From Laceyella putida (GTDB lineage: Bacteria; Bacillota; Bacilli; Thermoactinomycetales; Thermoactinomycetaceae): 64,000 bases of DNA. The position numbers and the translations under genes are program-made. Of this stretch, positions 7,740 to 16,918 are shown in pieces (position 1 is the stretch's first letter; each line of letters opens with the position of its first letter). The notes beneath the pieces were generated by a model. The model was not told where the DNA came from and did no database searches. It saw only the letters and a program-made list of their open reading frames with translations. The stretch spans positions 124,001 to 188,000 of the forward strand of contig NZ_JBHTBW010000047.1 of assembly GCF_042665195.1 (NCBI RefSeq). Reading direction: 5' to 3'.

Positions 7740-9371
7740 CTAGACGGTGATATCCGATTTGGAAGGACGAATCAATTTCATTTGGGAAAACAGACGAACG
7801 AGTCGCGTGCCCATGGGAAACATGCGCAACTCTTGTTCGGTGATGGTCTTGCTGACGATTAAAGTGATGAAGTATATCACGCCCGCAATGACGCACAGGC
7901 CCAAGGCCACCAGCGTATTGGTCAGGCGGGAGGCGTGAGCGAGATCCATCGTATTGTCTGTGAATAGATAAGCGCCGGCCAGCACGATTCCCATCAGCAG
8001 AGTGGAGAAGCCCGGCTTGATGAATTGCCGGGTAAGCGACAGTTTCACTCCGGTTGTGCGGATCACCATCCACATATTCAACACGCAGACGACCAGATAA
8101 GCCAAAACCATGGCCAAAGCGGAGCCGGAAATGCCCAACATCGGGATGAAGAAGAAGTTTCCGATCACTTTGCATACGGCCCCAATCAACAAGTGCCTTA
8201 CAGGAACCTTATTGTAGCCCAGTCCTTGCAGGATGCCTGAACTGGTCACGGCCAAGGTGCTGAAGATCGACGAGAAAGCCAAGATGGACAAAGTGATGGT
8301 GCCGGCATCATCCTGGTACATCATCACATTGAGCGGCCGGGCCAGAATCGCCAGTATGATGCAAGCGGGCAGGCTGATGATCGTCGTCATCAACCACGCT
8401 TGCTGAGTTTTGTGCTCCACCGCCTCCATCTCCCGTTTGGCCACATGGGCGGAGATGGCCGGGATCAAAGCCAGCGTCAGGGATGAAGAGAATGTGGAGA
8501 TCACATTGACAAACGGTTCTCCCCGACTATAAATGCCAAACAAGGTATTGGTCATGCTTGCCGAGTTCCCTTCAGCCATCAGCAGACGGGGGACCGTAAA
8601 GGAATCGATCAGGCCGATTAAAGGCAATACCAGGGAAGCGAGGGAAATCGGAATGGCATATCGCAAAATTTTCTTGGCCAGCGGAACCAACTGTTCTTTG
8701 GATGAGGTTGTTTGAAGGTCAGACCACTTGGCTTGCTTCAGATCGCGGCCATTATACCACAAAACGACCAACAACCCCGCGATGGCTCCCGTCAACGCCC
8801 CGGAGGTGGCCCCCGCCGCCACGGTTTCCCGGGGGTAATGTGCCTGAACCATCCAATAAGTGAGGCCGATCACCGTCCCCACCCGCACCACTTGCTCGAT
8901 CACTTGGGATATTCCTGTCGGCATCATGTGTTGGTGTCCTTGGAAATATCCGCGATAAACGGCCATGATGGGCACGAACAGAATGGCGCATGCAAGCACT
9001 CTGAGTGAAGATTCCGTTTCCGGATTGTTCAGCATCACCTTGGCTATAAACGTTGAGCCAAAGAACAAGAGAGAGAAGGCGATGAGGCCGCTGACGCTCA
9101 GAATCAGGGAAGCGGCTTTTAACACGCGACGCGCGCCCGCCCAATCGTTGTTGGATAAACGTTCAGCCACAAACTTGGATACGGTGATGGGAATCCCGGC
9201 TGAAGCAATCATGAGCAAAATCGTATAAAATGGAAAAGAAATACGATAGAGCCCAACGGTTTCATCACCGGCGATATTCTGAAAAGGAGCCCAGAATAAA
9301 CTGCCGATGATTTTCGTGAACAATGTTGCTACACTTAAGATAACGGTTCCTTTTACAAGTTTGTTGGACAT
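7740..9371 (-). CDS. MVF-family lipid flippase (MurJ/YtgP/SpoVB-like)
   Basis: A 543-residue polytopic membrane protein with about 14 hydrophobic helices, of the MOP superfamily's polysaccharide/lipid II flippase branch. The N-terminus (KLVKGTVILSVATLFTKIIG) and GLYRISFPFYTILLMIASAG are typical of the YtgP/SpoVB group. The likely role is moving lipid-linked cell-wall precursors across the membrane, either in vegetative cells (YtgP) or for the spore cortex (SpoVB). Sequence alone does not separate these, and the setting between hsp20 and yicC gives no hint. The start has AAGGATG upstream. It is transcribed divergently from yicC. Confidence 0.85.
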   Translation of the reverse strand: MSNKLVKGTVILSVATLFTKIIGSLFWAPFQNIAGDETVGLYRISFPFYTILLMIASAGIPITVSKFVAERLSNNDWAGARRVLKAASLILSVSGLIAFSLLFFGSTFIAKVMLNNPETESSLRVLACAILFVPIMAVYRGYFQGHQHMMPTGISQVIEQVVRVGTVIGLTYWMVQAHYPRETVAAGATSGALTGAIAGLLVVLWYNGRDLKQAKWSDLQTTSSKEQLVPLAKKILRYAIPISLASLVLPLIGLIDSFTVPRLLMAEGNSASMTNTLFGIYSRGEPFVNVISTFSSSLTLALIPAISAHVAKREMEAVEHKTQQAWLMTTIISLPACIILAILARPLNVMMYQDDAGTITLSILAFSSIFSTLAVTSSGILQGLGYNKVPVRHLLIGAVCKVIGNFFFIPMLGISGSALAMVLAYLVVCVLNMWMVIRTTGVKLSLTRQFIKPGFSTLLMGIVLAGAYLFTDNTMDLAHASRLTNTLVALGLCVIAGVIYFITLIVSKTITEQELRMFPMGTRLVRLFSQMKLIRPSKSDITV

Positions 9372-9458
9372 GTCGTCAACATCCTTCTATACCTTTTTCT
9401 ACAATGCACTATTCTATCAGGAACTGGGCATAAATTCGACCAACAGGAATTGATTGGG

Positions 9459-9488
9459 TTGACAGAAAAAGGGATGATTTCCTTTATC
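9459..9488 (+). promoter_or_regulatory. Possible promoter of the yicC-gmk operon
   Basis: A perfect -35 TTGACA (9459-9464) is followed 18 bp later by a poor -10, TTTATC (9483-9488). It lies 67 bp before yicC. Confidence 0.4.
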
Positions 9489-9555
9489 TTGGTAATAATT
9501 GGAATGGAATTGGAAGAAAAGAGTGTGAGTTTTCGTGGTGGCAATGGAAGAGAAG

Positions 9556-10437
9556 ATGACTGTGACCAGTATGACGGGATATGGACGAGGAGAAGTGGAA
9601 ACGGATGAATTCCGCGTCACGGCTGAGATCCGTTCAGTCAACCATCGCTTTTTGGAAGTGATGGTACGCCTGCCTCAAGGATGGATGGCTTTAGAGGAGC
9701 CTGTGCGCAGACAAGTGCAAAAAGTGGTGCGCCGGGGGCGGGTCGATGTCTTTATTTCACTGGAAGGGACTGCACCGCCGGAGCGAAAAGTGGAGATCGA
9801 TTGGCGATTGGTTGAAAGTTTTGTGGCGGCCGGTGCCGAGTTGCAACATAAGTGGGGGATTGAACCCCGTTTAACATTGGCGGATCTCATACATAAACCA
9901 GATTTTTGGATGATTGAAGAGGCCAAGTGGGATATTGAAGAACATAAGGGAGCTTTGCTTCAAGCTGTGGAACAGGCGTGCGCCCGCTTGAAGGAGATGC
10001 GTCGGAGCGAAGGGTTCCGCCTGGCGGAAGATGTGGCGGGAAGATTGGCCGAACTGCGGAGGTACGTCCAGCGAATCGAAGCGGAAGTGCCCCGGATCAA
10101 GGCGCATGTGGAAGGTCGGTTGATGACCCGCTTAAAAGAAATGCTGGCCGATGTGGACACGCCCCCCGAGCGCGTCGTCACGGAAGTGGCGGTTTGGGTG
10201 GAAAAAGCGGATATTACGGAGGAATTGACCCGCTTGAAAAGCCATGCCGAGCAATTTCAGGCGGCCTTATGCCAAAACGAGCCCGTGGGGCGGCGCCTTG
10301 ATTTTCTGGTGCAAGAGATGAACCGCGAAGTGAACACGATTGGTGCGAAAGCCAATCTGCACACCATCAGCGCCTATGTGGTCGATTGCAAGAGCGTACT
10401 TGAAAAAATGAAAGAACAGGTGCAAAATATCGAGTAA
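9556..10437 (+). CDS. yloC: YicC/YloC-family endoribonuclease
   Basis: A 293-residue protein of the YicC family, close in length to Bacillus YloC. Family members act as metal-dependent endoribonucleases in RNA turnover. The conserved N-terminus SMTGYGRG is present, followed by RSVNHRFLEV; the C-terminal part has KADITEELTRLKSH and GRRLDFLVQEMNRE, both diagnostic. I choose the ATG at 9556, 5 nt after GGAAG, over upstream GTG/ATG codons (9535, 9544). It heads the conserved yicC-remA-gmk-rpoZ-coaBC-priA set. Confidence 0.9.
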   Translation: MTVTSMTGYGRGEVETDEFRVTAEIRSVNHRFLEVMVRLPQGWMALEEPVRRQVQKVVRRGRVDVFISLEGTAPPERKVEIDWRLVESFVAAGAELQHKWGIEPRLTLADLIHKPDFWMIEEAKWDIEEHKGALLQAVEQACARLKEMRRSEGFRLAEDVAGRLAELRRYVQRIEAEVPRIKAHVEGRLMTRLKEMLADVDTPPERVVTEVAVWVEKADITEELTRLKSHAEQFQAALCQNEPVGRRLDFLVQEMNREVNTIGAKANLHTISAYVVDCKSVLEKMKEQVQNIE

Positions 10438-10555
10438 AACATTGATTCTCATATGAAAAGTGACTAAAATAGCCTAGTAGGATCAATAGGTGCATTTGAG
10501 AAGAAAGCAACCCCATTTGACAAACATGAGATAATGGGCAAGGAGGTACTCACGC

Positions 10556-10822
10556 TTGGGGATCAAATTAATTAATATCGGTTTTGGGAATATCGTTTCG
10601 GCAAATCGCATTGTTTCTATTGTGAGCCCAGATTCTGCGCCAATCAAGCGCATCATTCAAGAAGCCCGTGAACGCGGGGTGCTGATTGATGCTACATATG
10701 GCCGGCGGACACGGGCGGTGATTATCACCGATAGTGATCATGTGATCTTGTCGGCTGTCCAGCCGGAGACGGTGGCGCATCGTTTGGCCAGCAAAGAACA
10801 ACCTGAAGAGATGGTAGAGTAG
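10556..10822 (+). CDS. remA: Extracellular-matrix regulator RemA (DUF370)
   Basis: An 88-residue DNA-binding protein, nearly colinear with Bacillus RemA: INIGFGNIVSANRIVSIVSP, then PIKRIIQEARERG and IDATYGRRTRAVIITDSDHV. RemA oligomerises and activates biofilm matrix and osmoprotection genes by binding upstream DNA. The start is TTG at 10556, 5 nt after the strong AAGGAGGTA box; there is no better ATG. It lies between yicC and gmk, as in other Bacillales. Confidence 0.96.
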   Translation: MGIKLINIGFGNIVSANRIVSIVSPDSAPIKRIIQEARERGVLIDATYGRRTRAVIITDSDHVILSAVQPETVAHRLASKEQPEEMVE

Positions 10823-10834
10823 GAAGGACTAACC

Positions 10835-11437
10835 ATGAGAGCCGATTATCAAAAAGAAGGACTATTGATTGTTGTTTCGGGTCCGTCTGGAGTAGGAAAA
10901 GGAACGGTTTGCGCGGCTTTGCGCAAACGGATGCCCGGCCTCACTTATTCGGTGTCGGCCACGACACGCGCGCCGCGTGAAGGCGAAGTGGAGGGGGTTA
11001 ATTACTTCTTTAAGACGGTACCGGAATTCCAAAACATGATCGAACATGATGAGCTGATTGAATGGGCTCAATACGTAGGGAACTATTATGGGACCCCGCG
11101 CCGGGCGGTGGAAGAGACACTGGCTTCGGGAAAGGATATCTTGTTGGAGATTGAAGTGCAGGGCGCGCTTCAGGTCAAGGAGAAGTTTCCGCAAGGCATT
11201 TTTATTTTTCTTGTTCCCCCTACTTTTGAGGATTTGCGCAAGCGCATCCTGGGGCGCGGTTCTGAGACGGAAACCTCTTTATCCAGCCGCTTGCATGTCG
11301 CGAGCGATGAACTAAAGCAAATTGAACACTATGATTATGTGGTCATCAACGACGAAGTGGAAAAAGCCTGTGAGCGGATTCAAGGGATCATCCTCGCGGA
11401 ACACTGTCGGAAAGACCGATTGATCATTAGTGAATAG
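10835..11437 (+). CDS. gmk: Guanylate kinase
   Basis: Phosphorylates GMP to GDP with ATP; cytosolic and essential for GTP and dGTP supply. 200 residues. The P-loop GPSGVGKGTV is near residue 14, and the GMP-binding region SATTRAPREGEVEGVNY is near 41-57. The lid and C-terminal features (RGSETETSLSSRL, DYVVINDEVEKA) match the family. It starts 12 bp after the remA stop, with AGGAAGGA in front. Confidence 0.97.
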   Translation: MRADYQKEGLLIVVSGPSGVGKGTVCAALRKRMPGLTYSVSATTRAPREGEVEGVNYFFKTVPEFQNMIEHDELIEWAQYVGNYYGTPRRAVEETLASGKDILLEIEVQGALQVKEKFPQGIFIFLVPPTFEDLRKRILGRGSETETSLSSRLHVASDELKQIEHYDYVVINDEVEKACERIQGIILAEHCRKDRLIISE

Positions 11438-11453
11438 ATGGGAGGGAAAAGTT

Positions 11454-11657
11454 TTGCTGTATCCATCTATTGACCAGTTGATGACTAAAGCGGACAGCAA
11501 GTATTCATTGGTCGTTGTGGCCGCCAAACGCGCGCGCCAATTGTTGGATGGTCAAGATCCACAATTGAAGCCACGCTCCAAAAAGTATGTGGGCGCCGCT
11601 TTGGAAGAGATCGCGGCGGATCTGCTGGTGCTGGGAAATCGTGAGCAAAGCAAATAA
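11454..11657 (+). CDS. rpoZ: RNA polymerase omega subunit
   Basis: 67 residues, the same length as the Bacillus protein. It helps fold and assemble the beta' subunit. The N-terminus reads MLYPSIDQLMTKADSKYSLV, and the conserved KYVGAALEEIA follows. The start is TTG at 11454, preceded by GGGAGGGAAAAG; a longer frame from 11430 overlaps gmk and has no ribosome-binding site. Confidence 0.96.
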   Translation: MLYPSIDQLMTKADSKYSLVVVAAKRARQLLDGQDPQLKPRSKKYVGAALEEIAADLLVLGNREQSK

Positions 11658-11675
11658 CCATGGTGATTAAAAGGT

Positions 11676-11771
11676 GGGGACGTTTCCTATAGTCGTGGCT
11701 TAAGTCTAAGCTGATTGGGGGCGTCCCCCTGCTTCCGTTCCAAGAAAGCCCGATGGGGCTCATTTTCTCAA
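11676..11771 (+). promoter_or_regulatory. Structured spacer between rpoZ and coaBC
   Basis: GGGGACG (11676-11682) pairs with CGTCCCC (11722-11728) and encloses GCTTA/TAAGC (11698-11711). A small AGCCC/GGGCT hairpin follows near 11757-11770 with a short T-rich tail. It could be an attenuator ahead of coaBC or a processing structure; no known motif was recognised. Confidence 0.35.
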
Positions 11772-11804
11772 GGTTCTGCACCCATAGAAGAAAGGGGGAC
11801 GTTC

Positions 11805-13007
11805 ATGCGCGGGAAACGTGTGGTTTTAGGAGTAACTGGAGGAATTGCGGCATTTAAGGCGGCATCGATCGCAAGCCAGCTAACGCAACGTGGTGTGGAT
11901 GTGCGCGTGATCATGACCACTGCCGCCACACAATTCATCACGCCCCTGACGATGCAAATTTTGTCCCGCCACCATGTCGCGGTTGATACGTTTGATGAGC
12001 ATAATCCGGCGGTGGTGAATCATATCGACTTGGCCGATCATGCGGATTTATTCGTGATCGCCCCCGCCACGGCCAACTTCATGGGCAAGTTGGCGCTGGG
12101 GTTGGGCGATGACATGTTGACGACGACACTGTTGGCTACTCGCGCCCCGATTGTAGTTGCGCCGGCGATGAATGTACATATGTATCAAAACGCGGTTGTG
12201 CAAGAAAACATGAAGCGGCTTAAGTCGCGCGGTGTTCGGTTTATCGACCCGGCGGAAGGACAACTGGCCTGCGGTTATGTGGGACAGGGAAGGATGGCGG
12301 AACCGGAAGAGATTGTCGCGTGGGTGGAACGCTTTTTTCAGGCAGATCGGCCTTTGTCCGGCAAGAAAGTGTTAATCACGGCGGGACCGACGCAAGAGCC
12401 CATTGATCCGGTCCGTTACATCTCCAATTACTCCTCAGGCAAGATGGGATATGCGCTGGCGGAAGCGGCGGTGGCAGCGGGAGCGGAAGTGACCCTTGTC
12501 AGCGGACCGGTCTCTCTCCCCACACCCGATGGCGTGACCCGGATTGATGTTGTCCGCACACGGGAGATGAAGGAAGCCGTGATGCGGGTGCTGCCGGAAG
12601 TGGATGTGATCATCAAAGCGGCGGCAGTCGCCGATTACCGTCCCAAAGTGGAGCTTACATCGAAGCGGAAAAAGGGAACGAGCGAGTGGATGTTGGAATT
12701 GGAGAAGACGGAAGATATCGCGAGTGAAGTGGGAAAGCGCAAAGCGCCTCATCAGTTGTTTGTCGGATTTGCCGCGGAAACGGACAATGTGGCGGAGTAT
12801 GCCCAGGCCAAACTGGAACGAAAAGGGCAGGATTTGGTTGTGGCCAACGATGTCACCCAACCGGGAGCGGGGTTCGGCACAGACACCAACATCGTAACGG
12901 TATATGACCGGCATGGGGAAGTATGCGCCCTGCCCCGCTTAAGCAAGCGTGAGGTGGCGGAGCGGATCATACAATTGATCGGAGAGCGGTTGAATGAGCG
13001 GCAGTAA
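11805..13007 (+). CDS. coaBC: Bifunctional phosphopantothenoylcysteine decarboxylase / phosphopantothenate-cysteine ligase
   Basis: Two consecutive steps of coenzyme A synthesis in one 400-residue protein. The N-terminal CoaC flavoprotein domain starts VVLGVTGGIAAFKA and carries PAMNVHMY and the substrate-clamp cysteine in LACGYVGQGRM near residue 158. The CoaB domain starts near residue 185 (KKVLITAGPTQEPIDPVRYI) and has SNYSSGKMGYALA. The ATG at 11805 follows AAAGGGGGA; an earlier in-frame start would fall inside the preceding hairpins. The 3' end overlaps priA by 14 bp. CoaD is also in this window (39671). Confidence 0.97.
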   Translation: MRGKRVVLGVTGGIAAFKAASIASQLTQRGVDVRVIMTTAATQFITPLTMQILSRHHVAVDTFDEHNPAVVNHIDLADHADLFVIAPATANFMGKLALGLGDDMLTTTLLATRAPIVVAPAMNVHMYQNAVVQENMKRLKSRGVRFIDPAEGQLACGYVGQGRMAEPEEIVAWVERFFQADRPLSGKKVLITAGPTQEPIDPVRYISNYSSGKMGYALAEAAVAAGAEVTLVSGPVSLPTPDGVTRIDVVRTREMKEAVMRVLPEVDVIIKAAAVADYRPKVELTSKRKKGTSEWMLELEKTEDIASEVGKRKAPHQLFVGFAAETDNVAEYAQAKLERKGQDLVVANDVTQPGAGFGTDTNIVTVYDRHGEVCALPRLSKREVAERIIQLIGERLNERQ

Positions 13008-15462
13008 GTCCATTGCCCAGGTGATCGTCGATGTGCCGACCAAGGCGACGGATCGGCCGTTTGATTATCTGGTTCCGGAAGCGTTGATGAGCGAAGTGCG
13101 GCTCGGATGCCGGGTGAAGGTGCCCTTTGGCCCGCGCAAGGTGTTGGGGTATGTCGTCGGTTTAAAGGATGAAGCGGAAACGCCCCGGCTCAAAGCCATT
13201 TTGGACGTGTTGGATTTTGTGCCTCCCCTGACGCCGGAGTTGGTGCGGCTCGGTTTTTTTATGGCTGATGAATATATGTGCCACACGATGACGGCGCTCG
13301 CGTCAATGGTTCCGGCCGTGTTGAAAGGCACCTATGAAAAAGTGGTGCGGCTCCATCCCGAAGTCGACGCCCAAGCCGATTCGTTGCTTACACTATCAGC
13401 GGCGCCACTCCTCACCCATTTGCGGGAGAAAAAAGAGTGCTTATGGGACGAAGCGCTCACCTTGGTGGCGAACGATGCCCCATTGTTGCGGCAATTAGCT
13501 GAAGCCAAGTGGATTCAGGTGGAAGAACGGATAGGGGATCGGGTGACACGGCAAAAAGTGATGTGGGTTCGGCCCAAGCAATCTGTGAATCAATTAAAGC
13601 AAACACTGGAGCAATTGTCTGGACGGGCCAAGCGCCAACAAGAGGTGCTCCGTTATTTTATCCGGCATCCGGAGGAAATTCCCCTTTCTTCCCTGTTGAC
13701 GGAATTGCAAGTGGTTCGTTCCACCATTCAGAAGTTGGTGGAGTTGGATGCGCTGGCATGGGAAGAGCGGGAAGAATACCGCGATCCCTTTAAAGACCGG
13801 AAGTTTCAACCCACCAAGCCTTTGTCCCTGACGGAGGAACAGGCGGAGGCCCTTCAGGCGATCGTGCAACCGATCCGTGATCGCCGTTATTGCTCAGTCT
13901 TGCTGGAAGGCGTTACGGGGAGCGGCAAAACGGAAGTTTATCTTCAGGCGATTGCCGAAGTGCTCAACACAGGTCGAGAAGCGATTGTGCTGGTACCGGA
14001 GATTTCACTGACACCGCAAATGGTTGAGAGGTTTAAAGGACGGTTTGGCGACCAGGTGGCTGTTTTGCACAGCGGCTTATCGAGTGGTGAGCGCTTTGAT
14101 GAATGGCGCAAAATCCGCCGGGGTGAAGTGAAAGTGGCGATTGGGGCGCGTTCGGCGATCTTCGCTCCGTTTCAACAGGTGGGTCTAATCATTATTGACG
14201 AAGAACATGAATCCTCATATAAACAAGAGGAAAATCCGAAGTACCATGCCCGGGAAGTGGCGGCATGGCGGGCGCAATACCATGGGGCCACCTTGGTGTT
14301 GGGCTCGGCGACGCCCGCTTTGGAGACTTATTACCATGCCAGCTTGGGGATGCATGAGTGGGTGACACTCAAAGAGCGTGTGCATGGGCGCCCTTTTCCC
14401 GCCGTGAAGATTGTGGATATGCGGGAAGAATTGCGCAAAGGGAACCGCACGATGTTCAGCGACACCTTGAGAGAAGAATTGCTGGCCTGTGTGGAGCGGG
14501 GTGAACAAGCGGTCTTATTTTTAAATCGGCGTGGCTTTTCCACGTTTGTCATGTGTCGTGAATGTGGGGAAACCCTGATGTGCCCCCATTGTGACATCTC
14601 CCTCACTTATCACCAAACCAACCGGACTGTGCGCTGCCACTACTGCGGTTACGCAGAGCGTGTGCCCCAAACGTGCCCATCGTGCCAAAGCCAGCATATT
14701 CGCCACTTTGGAACGGGAACGCAACGGGTGGAAGAAGAATTGGCGCGCCGTTTCCCGGGTGTTCGTGTCATTCGGATGGATGTGGACACCACCAGCCGCA
14801 AAGGGGCGCATGAGCGGTTGTTGAAGGCGTTTGGCGAGGGAAAGGCGGACGTATTGCTCGGAACGCAGATGATCGCGAAAGGACTTGATTTTCCCAAGGT
14901 AACCTTGGTGGGCGTCATTGCGGCAGACACGATGTTGCATCTGCCCGATTTCCGCGCCGCCGAGCGGACGTTCCAATTGTTGACCCAAGTGAGCGGTCGG
15001 GCGGGGCGTCATGAGAAGCCGGGCAAAGTGATTATCCAGACGTACAGCGCAGAGCATTATAGCATTGATTTGGCCGCCTCCCATCAAACGGAAACATTTT
15101 ATAAACAAGAGTGTTTTATGCGCAAACAACATGAATATCCTCCTTATTGTAGTTTGTTTACGATTTTAATCAGTCATCCCGATCGAGTGACAGTGATGCG
15201 CACAGGGCAAGAGATGGCTCGGCAGATTCAAACCGGCATGCCGGCCGAGTGCCAGTTGCTCGGTCCGGTACCCGCGCCGATTCCGCGCCTGAAGGATCGT
15301 TACCGTTTGCAAATGCTCGTGAAATACCAGGCGGAACGGGGCCATGCGCTCATGTTGAAACCGTTGTTGCGTGAAGTGGTGGCGATGTTTGATGACCCCG
15401 AACTCAGGATCAGTGTGGACCGTGATGCGGGAGAATTGATGGAAATAAGGGATGGATGGTAA
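12994..15462 (+). CDS. priA: Primosomal replication-restart helicase PriA
   Basis: An 822-residue superfamily 2 DNA helicase that reloads the replisome at stalled forks. The N-terminal 3'-DNA-binding domain has RPFDYLVP and VPFGPRKVLGYVVG. The helicase core has GVTGSGKTEVYLQA (Walker A, near 305), a DEEH box and GRAGRHEKPG (motif VI). Two zinc modules are seen between the helicase lobes (CRECG, CPHC, CHYCG, CPSC). It overlaps the end of coaBC, suggesting translational coupling. Confidence 0.97.
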   Translation: MSGSKSIAQVIVDVPTKATDRPFDYLVPEALMSEVRLGCRVKVPFGPRKVLGYVVGLKDEAETPRLKAILDVLDFVPPLTPELVRLGFFMADEYMCHTMTALASMVPAVLKGTYEKVVRLHPEVDAQADSLLTLSAAPLLTHLREKKECLWDEALTLVANDAPLLRQLAEAKWIQVEERIGDRVTRQKVMWVRPKQSVNQLKQTLEQLSGRAKRQQEVLRYFIRHPEEIPLSSLLTELQVVRSTIQKLVELDALAWEEREEYRDPFKDRKFQPTKPLSLTEEQAEALQAIVQPIRDRRYCSVLLEGVTGSGKTEVYLQAIAEVLNTGREAIVLVPEISLTPQMVERFKGRFGDQVAVLHSGLSSGERFDEWRKIRRGEVKVAIGARSAIFAPFQQVGLIIIDEEHESSYKQEENPKYHAREVAAWRAQYHGATLVLGSATPALETYYHASLGMHEWVTLKERVHGRPFPAVKIVDMREELRKGNRTMFSDTLREELLACVERGEQAVLFLNRRGFSTFVMCRECGETLMCPHCDISLTYHQTNRTVRCHYCGYAERVPQTCPSCQSQHIRHFGTGTQRVEEELARRFPGVRVIRMDVDTTSRKGAHERLLKAFGEGKADVLLGTQMIAKGLDFPKVTLVGVIAADTMLHLPDFRAAERTFQLLTQVSGRAGRHEKPGKVIIQTYSAEHYSIDLAASHQTETFYKQECFMRKQHEYPPYCSLFTILISHPDRVTVMRTGQEMARQIQTGMPAECQLLGPVPAPIPRLKDRYRLQMLVKYQAERGHALMLKPLLREVVAMFDDPELRISVDRDAGELMEIRDGW

Positions 15463-15497
15463 CGGGAAACAGAAAAAAGGATAAAGGAGAGAATCAG

Positions 15498-15974
15498 ATG
15501 GCGATACGTAAAATTGTGCAATACCCTGATCCGGTGTTGAAGAGCAAAGCCAAGCAAGTAACCAAGTTTCATGACCGCTTGCACAAGTTGTTGGATGACA
15601 TGGCCGAAACGATGTATGATGCCAATGGCGTGGGATTGGCCGCTCCGCAAGTCGGGATTCTGAAAAGAGTGATCGTCGTCGACATCGGCGAGGGGCTGAT
15701 TGAAATGGTCAATCCGGAAATCGTTGAACAGCGGGGCGAACAATTGACTCCGCCGGAGGGTTGCTTAAGCATCCCCAACTTGATCGGTGATGTCCGCCGG
15801 GCGAATTACATCAAAGTGGTGGGGCAGGACCGATATGGCAATCCCATGGAAGTAGAAGCGGAAGGTTACCTGGCACGCGCTTTCCAGCATGAAGTGGATC
15901 ACTTGAACGGCATCCTCTTTATCGATGTGGCGGAAAGGGTGTACCGTCCGGAAACGGAGGGGGAAGCGGATTGA
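15498..15974 (+). CDS. def: Peptide deformylase
   Basis: Removes the formyl group from nascent proteins; a metal-dependent ribosome-associated enzyme. 158 residues. All three motifs are present: GVGLAAPQVG (near 46), EGCLSIP (near 91) and HEVDH (near 133), giving the Cys-His-His metal site. The start at 15498 follows AAAGGAGAGAA; the frame extends upstream without support. Its TGA overlaps the TTG start of fmt, its functional counterpart. Confidence 0.97.
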   Translation: MAIRKIVQYPDPVLKSKAKQVTKFHDRLHKLLDDMAETMYDANGVGLAAPQVGILKRVIVVDIGEGLIEMVNPEIVEQRGEQLTPPEGCLSIPNLIGDVRRANYIKVVGQDRYGNPMEVEAEGYLARAFQHEVDHLNGILFIDVAERVYRPETEGEAD

Positions 15975-16918
15975 GCGAACGAGTGAGGATCGTCTTCATG
16001 GGAACCCCGGATTTCGCGGTTCCCTCCCTTCGCGCGCTGGTGGAAGAAGGGTATGATGTGGTGGGCGTGGTGACCCAACCGGACCGTCCCAAAGGGCGGA
16101 AACGGGAATTGACGCCCCCGCCAGTCAAGGTGGCCGCGCAGCAATTTGGCATTCCCGTGTACCAGCCCGAGAAGTTGCGGGACCCGGCAGCGTTGGAAGA
16201 GGTGCTGTCGCTAGAGCCTGACCTGATCGTAACCGCGGCTTATGGACAAATCTTGCCGGAACGGATCTTGCAAGCCCCGCGCCATGGATGCATCAATGTG
16301 CATGCTTCGCTCCTGCCCAAATATCGTGGGGGTGCTCCGATCCATTGGGCACTCATCAACGGGGAAAAAGAGACGGGCGTCACTATCATGTATATGGTCA
16401 AGGCGTTGGACGCAGGCGATATGATCGCCAAGCGGGCCATTCCGGTGACGCCTGAAGACCATGTCGGCACGATGCATGATAAACTGAGCCGACTCGGGGC
16501 AGACTTGTTGAAAGAGATTTTGCCTGCCCTGCTGCGTGGACAGGTCGAAGCGGAACCGCAAGAGGAAAGCGAGGCCACATTCGCCCCCAACATCAAGCGG
16601 GAAGATGAGCGAATCGACTGGAACCGTTCAGCTGAAGCCTTGGCGTGCCAAGTGCGTGGGCTTTGCCCATGGCCTGTGGCCTTCACCACATGGAAAGGAA
16701 AGCCGTTTAAAATCTGGTGGGCCATCGCCACAGATGAGCGCGCTGACGCGGCCCCGGGGACGGTTACCAAACTGGATGAGCAAGGCATTGTGGTTGCGAC
16801 CGGAGAGGGATCGCTCATCCTGAAAGAGGTCCAACCGGCAGGGAAGAAGCGGATGCCCGTGTCGGAATTTGTGCGCGGACGGCAGATGGAGGCGGGCGAA
16901 CGGTTGGGTGATGCATGA
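15971..16918 (+). CDS. fmt: Methionyl-tRNA formyltransferase
   Basis: Formylates initiator Met-tRNA using 10-formyltetrahydrofolate. 315 residues. The Rossmann domain begins VRIVFMGTPDFAVPSL. The catalytic region has CINVHASLLPKYRGGAPIHW (Asn and His) with the partner Asp in ALDAGDM. The C-terminal tRNA-binding domain starts near residue 205. The start is TTG at 15971, after GGAGGGGGA, overlapping the def stop by 4 nt. Confidence 0.97.
   Translation: MSERVRIVFMGTPDFAVPSLRALVEEGYDVVGVVTQPDRPKGRKRELTPPPVKVAAQQFGIPVYQPEKLRDPAALEEVLSLEPDLIVTAAYGQILPERILQAPRHGCINVHASLLPKYRGGAPIHWALINGEKETGVTIMYMVKALDAGDMIAKRAIPVTPEDHVGTMHDKLSRLGADLLKEILPALLRGQVEAEPQEESEATFAPNIKREDERIDWNRSAEALACQVRGLCPWPVAFTTWKGKPFKIWWAIATDERADAAPGTVTKLDEQGIVVATGEGSLILKEVQPAGKKRMPVSEFVRGRQMEAGERLGDA

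Noticed and set aside
7633..8175. Upstream extension of the Hsp20 reading frame
   Set aside because: Antisense-overlaps nothing useful: it lies in another frame of the flippase gene and across its terminator; the Hsp20 start with a good ribosome-binding site is at 7632.
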